The notes beneath the pieces were generated by a model. That model did not search any database. It was given only the letters and a program-made list of their open reading frames with translations, and had not been told where the DNA came from. DNA of 64,000 bases, from positions 62,573,614-62,637,613 of the forward strand of contig NC_083882.1 in assembly GCF_032452875.1 (NCBI RefSeq), written 5' to 3'. Position 1 is the stretch's first letter. Every line of letters starts with the position of its first letter. The stretch is from Bos javanicus. Lineage: Eukaryota; Chordata; Mammalia; Artiodactyla; Bovidae. The position numbers and the translations under genes were made by a program. Of the stretch, positions 35,470 to 46,800 are shown piece by piece.

Positions 35470-38400
35470 GTATTGAGAAACTTCAAAACCTTTTTATAAT
35501 CATGTATGTAATGTTGTTTTTAAACTCTCTAGGGCTAGAACCAGAAGGGCTTAGAATAATCAACAGTGAGCAAGCTGTTTCTAAACACAGAGCATGTAAA
35601 TAAGCAGAATACATGCAGCCTTAGTTTGACTATAAATGTGTGCTTTGAATTTTTGGTAAGTTCTCAGTGGATACACAGAAAATGTTCATATGCATTGTCA
35701 ACATGAATTACTTTTAAATATGTATTTGTAGTGCCTGAAATTAATAAATAACATAGCTTGAAAATTACTGTTAAATTTGCAGGACTTGTATTTTTCTATC
35801 TTAATTTTTTACAGTTATGTCACTCAGGCCTTAATTTTGAATTACGAGGTTCAAGATTTTATTTATTATATTATGCTTTGAGTTGTCTCATTGCATAAAA
35901 TATGCATTTTTTATTTGCTACATTAAAATATTTTATGTCTTAACTATTTCTCTGTAGCTCTATTTTTTAAAATTTCCTCTGGATTCCTACCATTAAAAAT
36001 GTTCCGGTTAGTTTAACTTGAACAAAATGAGGGAAATTTTATTTCTAGATATCATGCCTTTCACAATTCTTCCTCAGTGATTTTAATTGCTATTGCTGCT
36101 AAAAGATTTGCATTTCATTTATATTATTTTAGCAGAATTATTTCCAGAGCACCATTATTTTTGTTGAAGAAGACAAAAAGCCACAAGTCTTATTTTTGGC
36201 ATTATTAACCACACTTGCTCTTAATTCGTATCATAGATTTTTAAATATTCTTTAGCTTTATTGCTATATTTAACACATTGTCCATGGCAAAAGAAATACT
36301 TTTAGAATCTGTTTTGATCATCAGTTTAATAGCAGGTTGAAAACATTTATGTGTGTATGGTGAGGCACACATTCATTTATAGATGGTCTTTCATGAATGT
36401 TACAGTTTTTGTGACAGCCCTTGGTGTTTAGTACAGTTTTATTTTGGTCGTTGTTGCTCCATTTTTGGTCTAGCTAAGATTTATGGGCTCCATGTCTTCT
36501 CTTTGGTGGCAGTGCCCGTCTGGAGAGGTAAATTGGTCCCTGACAGACACCTCTCCCCACGCGCTCTGGTAACTATGGAAACAGGCATGTCATAACAGTT
36601 CCTGTGGTACATTGTGCAGAGCGGCTGCTCTTGTAGGATGACACATCTTCTAAGAGCAGGAAATTTTATAGAATGCAAAAAAAGCAAAGGCAATAAATAC
36701 CCTCATACTTAGATATATAAGTATGTACACACACACACATCCAAAAAACCCTTAAAAGTAAGCTATTATTAGGATGGAATGAAAAGCTTTTCTTACTTGT
36801 TTCTTTGAATATGAATTAACACCATTTTAAGTAAATGATATTTTATGAACATTAATAGACAACAAACTCTGTAACTTTCATAAAGATTAAACAGGGTTGA
36901 GAAATACATTTTTATGGTGAGTACCAGGAATGCTAAAAAATAATTTTAATTAAATATGCCAATAAGTTATTATAAATATATTTCCTGTTTTATTGGAACT
37001 AAAATATAGTTAGTGAATTTGTATATTTTTGAATTATGGATTACATCATTTGCTAAATTACCTGGTCTGTTTATCTGTCTCAGAAACTTTAGATGACTTC
37101 CAGAAGCCACAAAAATACATCTATCAGGAACTACTTCAAAAAATATTATTCCTGAGTCAAAATAATATCCTGACACTGAAGTAAATCCTACTTTTTAAAA
37201 GGATATTTTCATCTTACTTTCTCTGTCACAGCATTTTCAAATAAACTAGTTGGGAGTCAACAAATGGACTCTAAGAAGCAGAATATTATATACTACTGTA
37301 TAATTAATACTGGTAGTAAGTAAAGTATTGTAGCTTATCTGTAAAGATATTTGGAGTGGGAACATTTACAAATTGCTGTCATAATTTTATTTTTCATTTT
37401 CAGATATCTAAGAAATAATACAAGTGAAATTTGAACATTGATTTTTACTTAGAGTATCAGATTAACTATTTTAGATCTTCTCAAAGGAATAAATTTATTT
37501 ATTGTTCAGCTGTCAGCAAAAGTTTATTTTTTTAATTTTATTATGCCTCACAGTATGCCCCATTATTATATGGTATAGCAAGGAATTATATGTTCCAAAC
37601 AACACAGGAAATTTGTAACTCAGCCTTTGTTTTTACAATACTGTCATATTTTTAAAACTATAAATGTATTATCTCTGCTAAGTATTATGCTCAATTATGT
37701 TCTAATGTGCTATGTACCTGCTTCACTTTATCTATCACTCATTCATTCTCTGGCTTAATCTTTTCATTCTTCCTATACGTGTATATCAGTGTAACTGTCA
37801 AAGTCACTAAACTGTGGTTGTCCTGATCCTGCACCTGACAGCAATTTTGTTATAAACTTGTATAAACTTTTTGATACAACAGTAGTAGGTAATGATGACT
37901 GTGGGTTAAAATACCGCTGACCTTTCTGAAATGTTGACAGGGTACACAGTATGATGCTGCTCTCCTTTTACCATCAGATTTCATTCTAATATCTAGATTT
38001 TGTTTGGGAATTTTTTTTCCAGGTTGCTCATTCTTTTAGGTGTCTAACTTATGCTATAGATCATGAGATAGCGAGTTTGGGGATGAGAATATGAACCTTA
38101 CTCTTGCCATTTTGTTTGAATTCTGAGTTTCTAAGTAATACAGAAAAATGAATAACCTGTTATATTTCACAGATACTTCACAGGAACTCATCAGAAATTT
38201 ATTTATACTTCTAACATATACTACATTATTTTATTCAATACAGAAACACAAAGAAAGCATTTTTTATGGACTGTTGAGGATCACAACCTAGGGTATCATA
38301 TTGTCGTCATACCCTCAAGGCAAGCAGAAAGGAAACTGACCCAACAGCCTTGATATTGTCATTGTGCCGTAGGTCCTTGAAGTCAAAAAGTTTTTCTCAA

Positions 38401-38497
38401 ATGTGCTTAGACTAAATTCTTCCGTTTTAAATTTCATTCTCATAGTTTTATACAGGCTGTTGTATCACTTTATATATTTGAGGAATTATATAGTCTC
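35470..38497. other. intron between ELP4 exons 6 and 7, first part
   Basis: Mostly unique AT-rich DNA. The block 36380-36660 is GC-richer and non-repetitive and is treated as a candidate conserved element. A short CA run lies at 36727-36740. No gene is supported. Confidence 0.55.
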
Positions 38498-38715
38498 ATA
38501 GGGGCTTCTGAGGTTGCTCAGTGGTAAAGAATCTGCCTGCCAGTGTAGGAGACACGAGAGACTTGGATTCGAACCCTGGGTTGGGACGATCCCCTGGAGG
38601 AGGAAATGGCCTCCCACTCCTGTATTTTTGCCTGGAGAATCCCAAGACAGAGGAGGCTGGTAGGCTACAGTCCATGGGGTCGCAAAGAGTCAGACAGAGC
38701 TAAGCACACACGCAG
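38498..38715 (+). mobile_element. Bov-tA SINE
   Basis: Bov-tA from GGGGCTTCTGAGGTTGCTCA to GTCAGACAGAGCTAAGCACA, slightly diverged (GGAGGAGGAAATGGCCTCCC). This is the last ruminant-specific repeat before a 17-kb gap. Confidence 0.9.
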
Positions 38716-38754
38716 GCATGCATAGGCTCATAGAGCAATCTTCTGTTCTATCCT

Positions 38755-38890
38755 TTTTTTTTTTTAGAGATGAGAAAACTAGGACCTAAGTAACGTAAGT
38801 GTTTTGTCCAAAATCATGCATAGCTATACAGTGCATATTTAAAAGCCTCTGTTTTACCTATCTTACTAACTACTGTCTTCTTAGGTTTTC
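38755..38890 (+). mobile_element. MIR-like SINE remnant
   Basis: AGAGATGAGAAAACTAGGAC, TGTCCAAAATCATGCATAGC and AAAGCCTCTG fit the 3' half of MIR. Confidence 0.55.
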
Positions 38891-39978
38891 CTCTTGTAAC
38901 ATTTCAATGTTTTATTCATTTTCCCTACTTCCTTTTATCAATAAATCATCCTTGAAAAGGAATACACAAAATCACTTTCATAAATTTTATTAATGGCATT
39001 TTATAGCAGTAGCATGTTTAGGATCTTGTTTCATCAGAAATCGGTTCTAAAGAGGCATGTTCCAAATCTTTGCTTTAGAAAAATAAATCTTATTTTTCCT
39101 GTTAGAATTGTAATGATTTTCCAATTATTTCAATGTGCCAGGTTTTGCTAATAGCTCCTTCCTTTGCCTGGAAATTTTGCTGAATTGCTAAGGAAAGCAT
39201 TTGCAAAACATTTGTCTGGTTAGAATAACCCAAACAGTAAGATTTATTATAAACATATCTGCTGGCAGACATTTATTGACATTCAAATTAGGTTTTACTT
39301 AATGGTTTTTCAATGCTCTTTTCCCAAGAAATATCATTAACTGTTATTCTCACCTTAATGTCAATGGGCTCAAGTTCTAAATGTTCACCTGTTTTGTGAA
39401 AAGTGTCAAATTATCATAAAAGTAGCTTCAAGAAGAAAAAATTGAGGCAAGTACAAAATGTTAAACACCAAAAAATACATTTTTAAACTTTTTCCAAACA
39501 GAATAGTAAGCAATTAACGTGATAGAATTCATCTGAGAAATAGTGAGCACTCTGTAGTTTGTTGTAAAACAGAATTTTATAATACTAAGAATGGCTTGTG
39601 CACATTCTAGTTTAGATTCTCCTTATTTTTATCTGTGATTTGTTATGTATTACTTTTATTGCCTCAAACATAATTCTTAGAGTAGTCACTGTTAAAATTT
39701 AGAAACAATTAAAGGTTTAAGGCCTGTGATACTCAATTTTTCAAAAGGAAAAAGCACAAGAAAAAAATAGTTCTGCTATTTTTTATAGTATCATAATCTG
39801 AAAGATCTCCTTTATATTGCCTTATTATTGATACTACATGAAGTTTTTTCCCACATCTGTTGACATTATCTCTCAGATCTGTTTTGAATAAAAATAAGAA
39901 CTTGCAGATAAAAGTAAAAGAGGTATCCTGTCATTTACTAAAACTTAATGTGTTTACTTCTCTCTCACTTTCCCTTAG
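38891..39978. other. intron before ELP4 exon 7
   Basis: Unique AT-rich intron ending in the TCTCTCACTTTCCCTTAG acceptor. Nothing else is recognised. Confidence 0.6.
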
Positions 39979-40167
39979 AAAAAACAGAAAAACATTTTAA
40001 GAATAGGAATCCAGAATCTTGGTTCACCTTTGTGGGGAGATGATATTTGCTGTACAGAAAACTGTGACACGAGTCACAGCCTCACGAAGTTCCTCTATAT
40101 ACTCCGTGGGCTTCTGCGAACCTCTCTTTCAGCTTGTATCATTACAATGCCAACACACCTTATCCAG
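39979..40167 (+). CDS. ELP4: ELP4 coding exon (probably exon 7)
   Basis: This 189-bp exon is exactly 63 codons, phase 0 at both ends. The acceptor is CTTTCCCTTAG and the donor GTAAGA. It is the longest ELP4 exon here and encodes the best-conserved stretch: [20 protein letters not shown], then [20 protein letters not shown] and [12 protein letters not shown]. This is the hydrophobic beta-strand and helix core of the RecA-like domain. The variable loop after DDICC reads TENCDTSHS, whereas I remember AENGGNSHS in human, so this species has an extra Cys. Without splicing the frame runs 20 codons into the intron and stops at 40228-40230. Because the exon is a multiple of three, skipping it would remove 63 residues without a frameshift. 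Confidence 0.98.
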
Positions 40168-40504
40168 GTAAGAATTTCCCAAAACTGCTTTCTCCCAACT
40201 CATGGGTCATTGTTAAAGAGCAGTATATAAATGCTTTATAAATTATTTTCACATGCCGTTTGTGTAAAAGAGATTTTAGATGCTTAAAATGCCAAAGCAG
40301 CAAGATATCTTTTAAGATTATTCAATTCTTTAGTATCTATGGTTTTAATATACAGTGAGTATATGGTAACTTCATCTTTACTAATTTTATTATTTTTCTT
40401 GAATTTATTGTAAACTTGCTAATATCATTGTGACATGAGGTTAATTTTGCTGCAGTATCTTTTCATTGATCATAAAACCAATCTGAATATAGATCTTGAA
40501 GAGA
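40168..40504. other. start of the 15.1-kb ELP4 intron
   Basis: AT-rich sequence after the exon 7 donor. Reading through the donor stays open for 20 codons, with the stop at 40228-40230. Confidence 0.6.
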
Positions 40505-41005
40505 TATTTTTACACCTATGTATCAGCAGCATTATTCACAAGACCTAAAATATAGAAGCAGCCTGACTATTCACTGACAGCTGAATAGATAAGCAAAATG
40601 TGGCGTATCCATACAACAGGTTATTATTCAACCCTAAAAAGGAAGGAGATTCTGATGTGTGTTACAACAGGAGTAAATCTTGAGGACATTTTGTTAAGTG
40701 AAATAAATCAGTCACTGAAAGATAAATACTGCGAATCCATTTATATGACGTACTTAGAGTGGTCAAAATTATGGAGACAGAAAGTAGAATGGTGGTTGCC
40801 AGGAGCTGACGGCAGGAGAGGATGAGGACTTATTGTTTAATGGGTATAGAGTTTCAGTTTTAGAAGATGGAAAGAGTTCTGGAGATAGCTGGTGGTGATG
40901 GTAACACATTATGAATGTATTTAATACCACTTAACTATACACTTTAAAATGGTTAAAATGGTAAATTTTACATTATATATATTTTACCATAGTAAAAAAA
41001 ATGGG
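40505..41005 (+). mobile_element. L1 LINE 3' end
   Basis: Typical L1 3' UTR: CAGCAGCATTATTCACAAGA (40525), AGAATGGTGGTTGCCAGGAG (40786), CACTTAACTATACACTTTAA (40927) and ATGGTTAAAATGGTAAATTT (40949). The 75-codon frame 40598-40825 is part of this fossil. Confidence 0.88.
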
Positions 41006-41059
41006 GACGAAAGAAGCTGATCTGCATAAGAGTGGTCCCTTTCTTGCCTCTTGTTCAGA

Positions 41060-41280
41060 TATGTGTGTGTGTGTATAAATTATTCTGAAGCTATACTCTC
41101 AGAAAAAGAAACCGATCTCCCCAGGGAAAGAAGGGTCTTTGTAAGATTTCTTCATCGGTTCAAAAAAGTTCTTTTCCTAAGAGTATTCAAATGGCAAGTT
41201 TGGAAGTATTTCTACAGTGAGTGTGTGTGTATGCGTGTGCAGTATACACATATACACTATGTGTGTGTATACATATAAAC
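41060..41280. repeat. TG/CA-rich simple repeat patches
   Basis: Short TG runs at 41061-41074 and an interrupted TG/TA patch at 41218-41275. The open frames across them are low-complexity. Confidence 0.8.
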
Positions 41281-41479
41281 TGCAACATGATACTAGAAAT
41301 AACTGAAATATCTGCTGTAATGAAGGGAATGTGAAAGTCAAAATAACTAAATCACTGAAATCACTAAATCTTTTCTGATGAACATAATAAAACATTTTGA
41401 TTTGGAGTAAACTATAGCAGAGAAGTTTTGAGGTTTGTTTTACTTCTCTAAGACACAGCAATTATAACAATGAGAGTAA

Positions 41480-41770
41480 CCAGCAAGCGCTTTAGGTCAG
41501 TACCTAACAATTCTTATGGAATTTTTAAGTAAATGCTATTATTGTCTCCATTTTACTTATAAGGAAACTGAAGTAAAGAGAAATTAAGAAATTAGATCAA
41601 AGTTAAATACTTGAAAAACTATAATTAGAACCCAGAAAATCAGATTCTAGAATCATAGGAAAATAAGGGTTCACCTAAGCTAGGCTCCTGTCCTTGGATA
41701 TGTTAAGCATTATCCCTGTTTTACAACTGAGATCTGAACTTAAATGACATATTCAAGCAAGTCAAAGAAA
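41480..41770 (+). mobile_element. MIR SINE remnants
   Basis: TTGTCTCCATTTTACTTATA, AGGAAACTGAAGTAAAGAGA and GAACCCAGAAAATCAGATTC (41480-41655) are MIR-like. A second, weaker MIR-like piece follows, with CCCTGTTTTACAACTGAG near 41716. Confidence 0.6.
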
Positions 41771-41909
41771 CAAGGACTATATACTTGGTGACACTCCAGA
41801 GGTCCATGAGAACTTTACATTTAGTTAAATTAACAGAAATATAACAGATATAGTTGAAATTTGGAGGTCTATAAGAAGTCTAGTGCTTGAATAAGAATAG
41901 ACATATAAA

Positions 41910-42240
41910 TTAACAGAATAGAATTGAGAGTTTAGAAATAGACCCAGGCATCTGTGCTCAACCAGTTTTCAACAAGGGCGCCAAGACCATTCAACAGGAA
42001 GAGAACAGCTTTTGAACAACTGGCAAGACCACTTGATAGCTACAGACAAAAGAATGAACTTTGGACCCTTACCTCATGTCATACACACAAAATAATTCAG
42101 AATGAATCACAGACTTAAATTTAAGAACCAAAACAATTATGAAACAAATATATGTATATATGTGATTTTAAAATTTATTCCAAGGGTGCCTATGCAATAA
42201 AGAAGAGAAAGAAAAAAAAAATTTTAAGCCATTTTTGGTA
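41910..42240 (+). mobile_element. L1 LINE ORF2 fragment
   Basis: GAAATAGACCCAGGCATCTG, CAACAAGGGCGCCAAGACCA, TACCTCATGTCATACACACA and AATTCAGAATGAATCACAGA are an L1 ORF2 stretch in sense orientation, inactivated by indels. Confidence 0.8.
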
Positions 42241-42930
42241 GTGATCATTCTTGCTTTTTCGAGAAGAGATTCCAAACCTGTTGTGAATGTTTGTGACAGT
42301 GATTCCTCTAAGCCTCTGTCTAAGGGAGGAGGAGTAATATTATAAGACCTTAGATCATCCAGTATTCACCACTGATTAAACAGTGGTTGAGATGATAAGG
42401 TGAACTGGATGTCTGAACATTAACCAGTGTTTGAACTTTGGTATTTTATAGATGTTTTTAACTTCTTATGTTACTGAAAAAGATATAATTTAAATTATAC
42501 ATTTTAAAATACCAATTAAGAGACTATTTTGAAGTAGAAATAGGAAATATGGTCAGACTTTGGTGATAAATACACCAGTCTCTTCCCTGAACAGTTTTGC
42601 CTAGCTATCATATAGTAGTCTTGTAGTCCTAATACCACTGGAGTTATAAAAAAAAATTCCTTGTTCTTTGAGCATGACACCTGACCATTTTTTTAATCCA
42701 AATACATAGGAGAAAATATAAAACTTAACAGTTTGCTAAAACCAGTCATGATATGCAATAAATAGCGTATAAAACTCTTAACTCTTAAAGACTGGCAAGG
42801 AAAATCACAATGTTTAGGCTAAGAGAATAAAAAGTACTTACAAAGCTAATTAAGACATATGCATATACAGAATCAGGAAACTGTGCGTTTGACTAATAAC
42901 TTACACTGGTTTCTGTAGGCCAGTTGCAGT
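42241..42930. other. unassigned intronic sequence
   Basis: AT-rich intron. No gene or repeat recognised. Confidence 0.5.
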
Positions 42931-42939
42931 CCTGAGATC

Positions 42940-43130
42940 TTTTCAAATATTAACTCATTTAATCCTTATATATCATCATCATTTAGTCCTATATTGTTGG
43001 TACTGTCATTATTTCCATTTTATAGATAAGAAACAAGAGACTGAAAATTTCAGTGACTTTCCCAAGATCATACAAGTAGTAGAATGGCAAGATTTAGATC
43101 TAAGCAGGTCCCCCTTCAATTACCACACTC
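42940..43130 (+). mobile_element. MIR SINE
   Basis: ATATTAACTCATTTAATCCT, TTTCCATTTTATAGATAAGA, CTTTCCCAAGATCATACAAG and GATTTAGATCTAAGCAGGTC are the core and 3' half of MIR. Confidence 0.8.
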
Positions 43131-43204
43131 AACTACCCTGCTATTCTGCTTGGTACTAATGAAGTACTAAATAGGGCCAAAATTAAGAAGCAAACTGTGC
43201 ACAA

Positions 43205-43415
43205 AGTAGCATTCTGTGATAGAAAGAACCTGGGCCTTGGAGAGAGACAGACCCAATTAGTTGCATGGTTTAGTCAAGTCTAACTTTCTCAGCCTCAGCT
43301 TCTTCTTTTCAAAAATTCGGAACATTAGCAATAACGTGGACTGACCCAGTGCTGGCACATGGAAGGCACTCATTATATGTTAACGACTGTCACCTTCACT
43401 ATTGTTACTTAAACA
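43205..43415 (+). mobile_element. MIR SINE
   Basis: GAACCTGGGCCTTGGAGAGA, CTTTCTCAGCCTCAGCTTCT and AGTGCTGGCACATGGAAGGC, then CACTCATTATATGTTAACG, follow MIR from head to tail. Confidence 0.78.
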
Positions 43416-43714
43416 GACCTCCAAACTTGAGAATTTGAACAGAGATCGGATTCGAAAACTAAGGTATGTAAGTGCATCAAAGCAACAGACGTCTTCAGCT
43501 TTCTGCCTCTTTTCATGAATGACATAGACAAGATCTTCTCACAGGCAAGACAGGTTAGAAAGCATGGCTGAAGTCAAACGGCCATTGAAGTCTTAGTAAC
43601 ATCCCCTTGTTGTAACATGACTCTTTTTAACATCATACAGTAGCTTCCTCTCAATTATGACCAGTGCCACCCCTGAAGACTCTAATAAGTCAAACTTTAA
43701 ATGGTGATTGAATA

Positions 43715-43815
43715 ATTTAGCTTATTCAGTCAACAAATATTTATTGCAGGTACTATTCTAGGCATCCATGGGGATACAGTAGTGAATAAAACAAGCAAGG
43801 TCCCATCCTCCTGGA
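43715..43815 (-). mobile_element. L2 LINE 3' end
   Basis: CAGTCAACAAATATTTATTG, TACTATTCTAGGCATCCATG and GGGGATACAGTAGTGAATAA are the reverse of the L2 3' terminus. Confidence 0.65.
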
Positions 43816-46800
43816 ATTTTTTTCAATGTGAAAGATAGGATGGATGGAGCAGACGACTCGTATATGTATGTGTTTTGGATGCTTGAGCTGGATATTTGAC
43901 AGTAAAGTGGATTTTTGCAAGAAATAGAAATGCAGTTTGATATCCTTGGAAATAGTGTCATATAATTAAACACCTATAGGTAATAGAATTGTGACACCTT
44001 TATTTGAATATGTTACATTAAGTAACACTAGATTAAAAATACATAAAATATCTATTCCTCTTAGACTGGAAAAACAGCCAATCAGTGTTCTTACTTTGGT
44101 TATTAGCATTCTGTCAGACTTGTACAGTAATGATTAGTTACCCTTTATTGTACTTCTGGCATGCTTCCCGTGTTTAATTTCATTGTCGAGAAGGAACACA
44201 TAGTTAAGGAAATTACAAAGAGGGGAAAAAGTTAAAATAGGGAAAATAATGACACAGATTCAAAACTGATTTTAACATTGTTATAATAAGACTTTTGCAA
44301 GTAGAGTGAAAAAGAATTGTATTTGAACTATTTTGTGTTCAGCCTCACAACTTTGACCTTGATATAGTCTATTTCCTTTGGGTTAAAGATTATTTTCATC
44401 ACAGCACAGGAAATAACAAGCATACATTGAAACAAATGCATAAAAATAAATTCTAAATATCTGTTAGGTGAAAACACTAAAATTATTCATCAAATATAGT
44501 ATGATTGACTTAAAATATATATACATGTATAGTCCCAAACAGTTTTCCCTGTAAGTGGTGTTATTACTCATATTGTGTCTTGCTAGAATATAGTTTTATT
44601 ATCTACCCAAAGACACTTTATTAAAAATGTATGTGAAAATGGCCAAGTTAAACACAGACTTTGTTATATGCTGGACTGTGGAGTAAAGTGTCATTAGAAG
44701 GAGGGAAACTACGGACGGCTCCCCTATATTCCAGCATTACCCAGTTCCCAGATCCCTGCTGTGTAGTTGTTCCACTCGCCAAGAAGCCTGTTAAAGAGCC
44801 CCCAAGAGCATGTGTACAGCCCTCCATGTTAATAGTTAATTGGTGAGGATGGCGAGATGAGAGGACAGCCGAACATGTGGTCTCTCAGACTCAAGCCGTA
44901 GACAGACCTTTAGTTATAATAACAGCAGCTGCTCACATTCTCACAACTCAACTGTTCAAAACTCTGTTGTCGAGTGAAGGTTGTCGTGGATTGAAAAAGA
45001 AAGAGGAAAGGTTACATCTAAGAGAAGTAATTAAAACCCTACCTTGAAACTCTTCCTTCCTGTTATCTTAAGTAAGAGAATATTATTTCATCTTTGACAA
45101 ACTTAAGTATAAATTTCCATATTATAGGTTGTTATATTTCAGCTACATTGAACATTCTGCTGTTTTTTTTTTTTTCCCCATTTACTGGTAGAAACACAAA
45201 TGTTTGTACACCATTCGAAATTTTTTAATGAGGTTTTTTTTTTTTTTTTAAACACAGTGATAACTTTGAAGCTGTTACAGTAGAATACTGTTTGATTTCC
45301 ATATCTGGCAAGATACAGAACTGTAAGGTTTTCTGGTCTTATTATAAATGAGAACTGGCTTACTAGTAGCAAAATTTGTTATCCATTTCCAAATTATACA
45401 AATATTTTGTGCCTTTTAAATTAATATTATTTTTATTTCCCAGTGACAGTTCTGCTTAAGAAGAATGGTGACCAATAACATTTATTCTTTTCGGAGATAG
45501 AAACTTAGGTTCATGCCTTATTATGACTATACTGATGATGTGAAAAGAAAATAAATTTCCCCTAGCTTATGCATTTTATTTTCACAATCTGTGACAGGTT
45601 GTTCTTGAGTTATGTTTTTTATTGATTGAAATTACTTTTACCTGAAACTGTCAGGAAATAAATATCAAAGCACTTACAGTTGTAATTAAAATAGGAAAGG
45701 TTATTTTTCTATACCTTTCTCACAGCTTTCCTTTCAAAAAGAAAATTTACTTTTCATCACTGCTAATCTGTTCAAGCTGTCACAATCTACACTTCCAAGG
45801 AATTTTTAAATATAAACAACCCAATAAATTTCTCCTTAACTATAATAATGCAGGAATGGAAACTTCCTTGACATTACTGATGATAAAATATGAAATAAGA
45901 TTTTCTCATTCTGCCATAATTCTTAGTATTGCAAGTATTTAATGTATTTGCTATTGATCATTAGTTGGTAAACGACTTAAACCTTCATTTATTCAGAGCA
46001 GATTTCAGGTTTGAAACTGGCCTGTAATATATTTTTATTGGTCATCATTGGCACTTGGTCAATAATAGACTATTCAGTTTCTATCATATAGCCACTATTT
46101 TCCAGCAGTTTGATCTGTGGAATTTCCCTCCCCCTACCCTACCTCCAGCTATGTCACTGCAGAAACCTATCACTGACATTAGTTTGCTTGAGGAAAATTC
46201 ATTTTCTGAAGAAAAGCAGGAAGCAAGGCCCTTGTTATATATCTCTTGAAAATTGAGTGGAGTTTTATTTAGCGTGTTATTTTAACTGATATAATTTCAA
46301 ATATATCTTCTTTAATATTAATATATTAAAAACTTTGAACTCACTGAAGTGAATCATCCAGTATGTTGCAGTGTAGAGAAATTCAGAACAGACATTTTCA
46401 CATCCATAAACTTTTGTGTTCATGCTGAGTATTTTAGCAACTAAACTCTAAGTCAAGCAATGGACAACTTTGGAACTAACTACTAATACGGGATTATGAA
46501 ATGTGGACTCCAGTAACCTTGTGAATTTCTCTCAGTGTGAAATCTTTTATTCTTAAAACAAACTAAGAATAATTGTATGGTAAAGGAATAACAGACTCTT
46601 GTGAGTTTAAAAATATAACATTTTGAAAATATTTTTATGTAATTGTTGCTATGAGCATCATAATAGAAAGGCATAACAAATATTAAGGATGAAAATTACA
46701 GATTTAATCTCTTGATCATGACTATCAATTACTAAAGGATAAAGTCAGATTTTCTGGGTAACAAATTTTCATACTCTCAACTAAGAATCTGCCTTTATTT

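Noticed and set aside
36383..36595. 70-codon frame at the 36.4-kb block as a coding exon
   Set aside because: No recognisable protein motif and no convincing splice pairing with ELP4. The block is better explained as non-coding.
41051..41461. Cys/Val/Tyr-rich frames on both strands
   Set aside because: They are low-complexity translations of TG/TA repeats.
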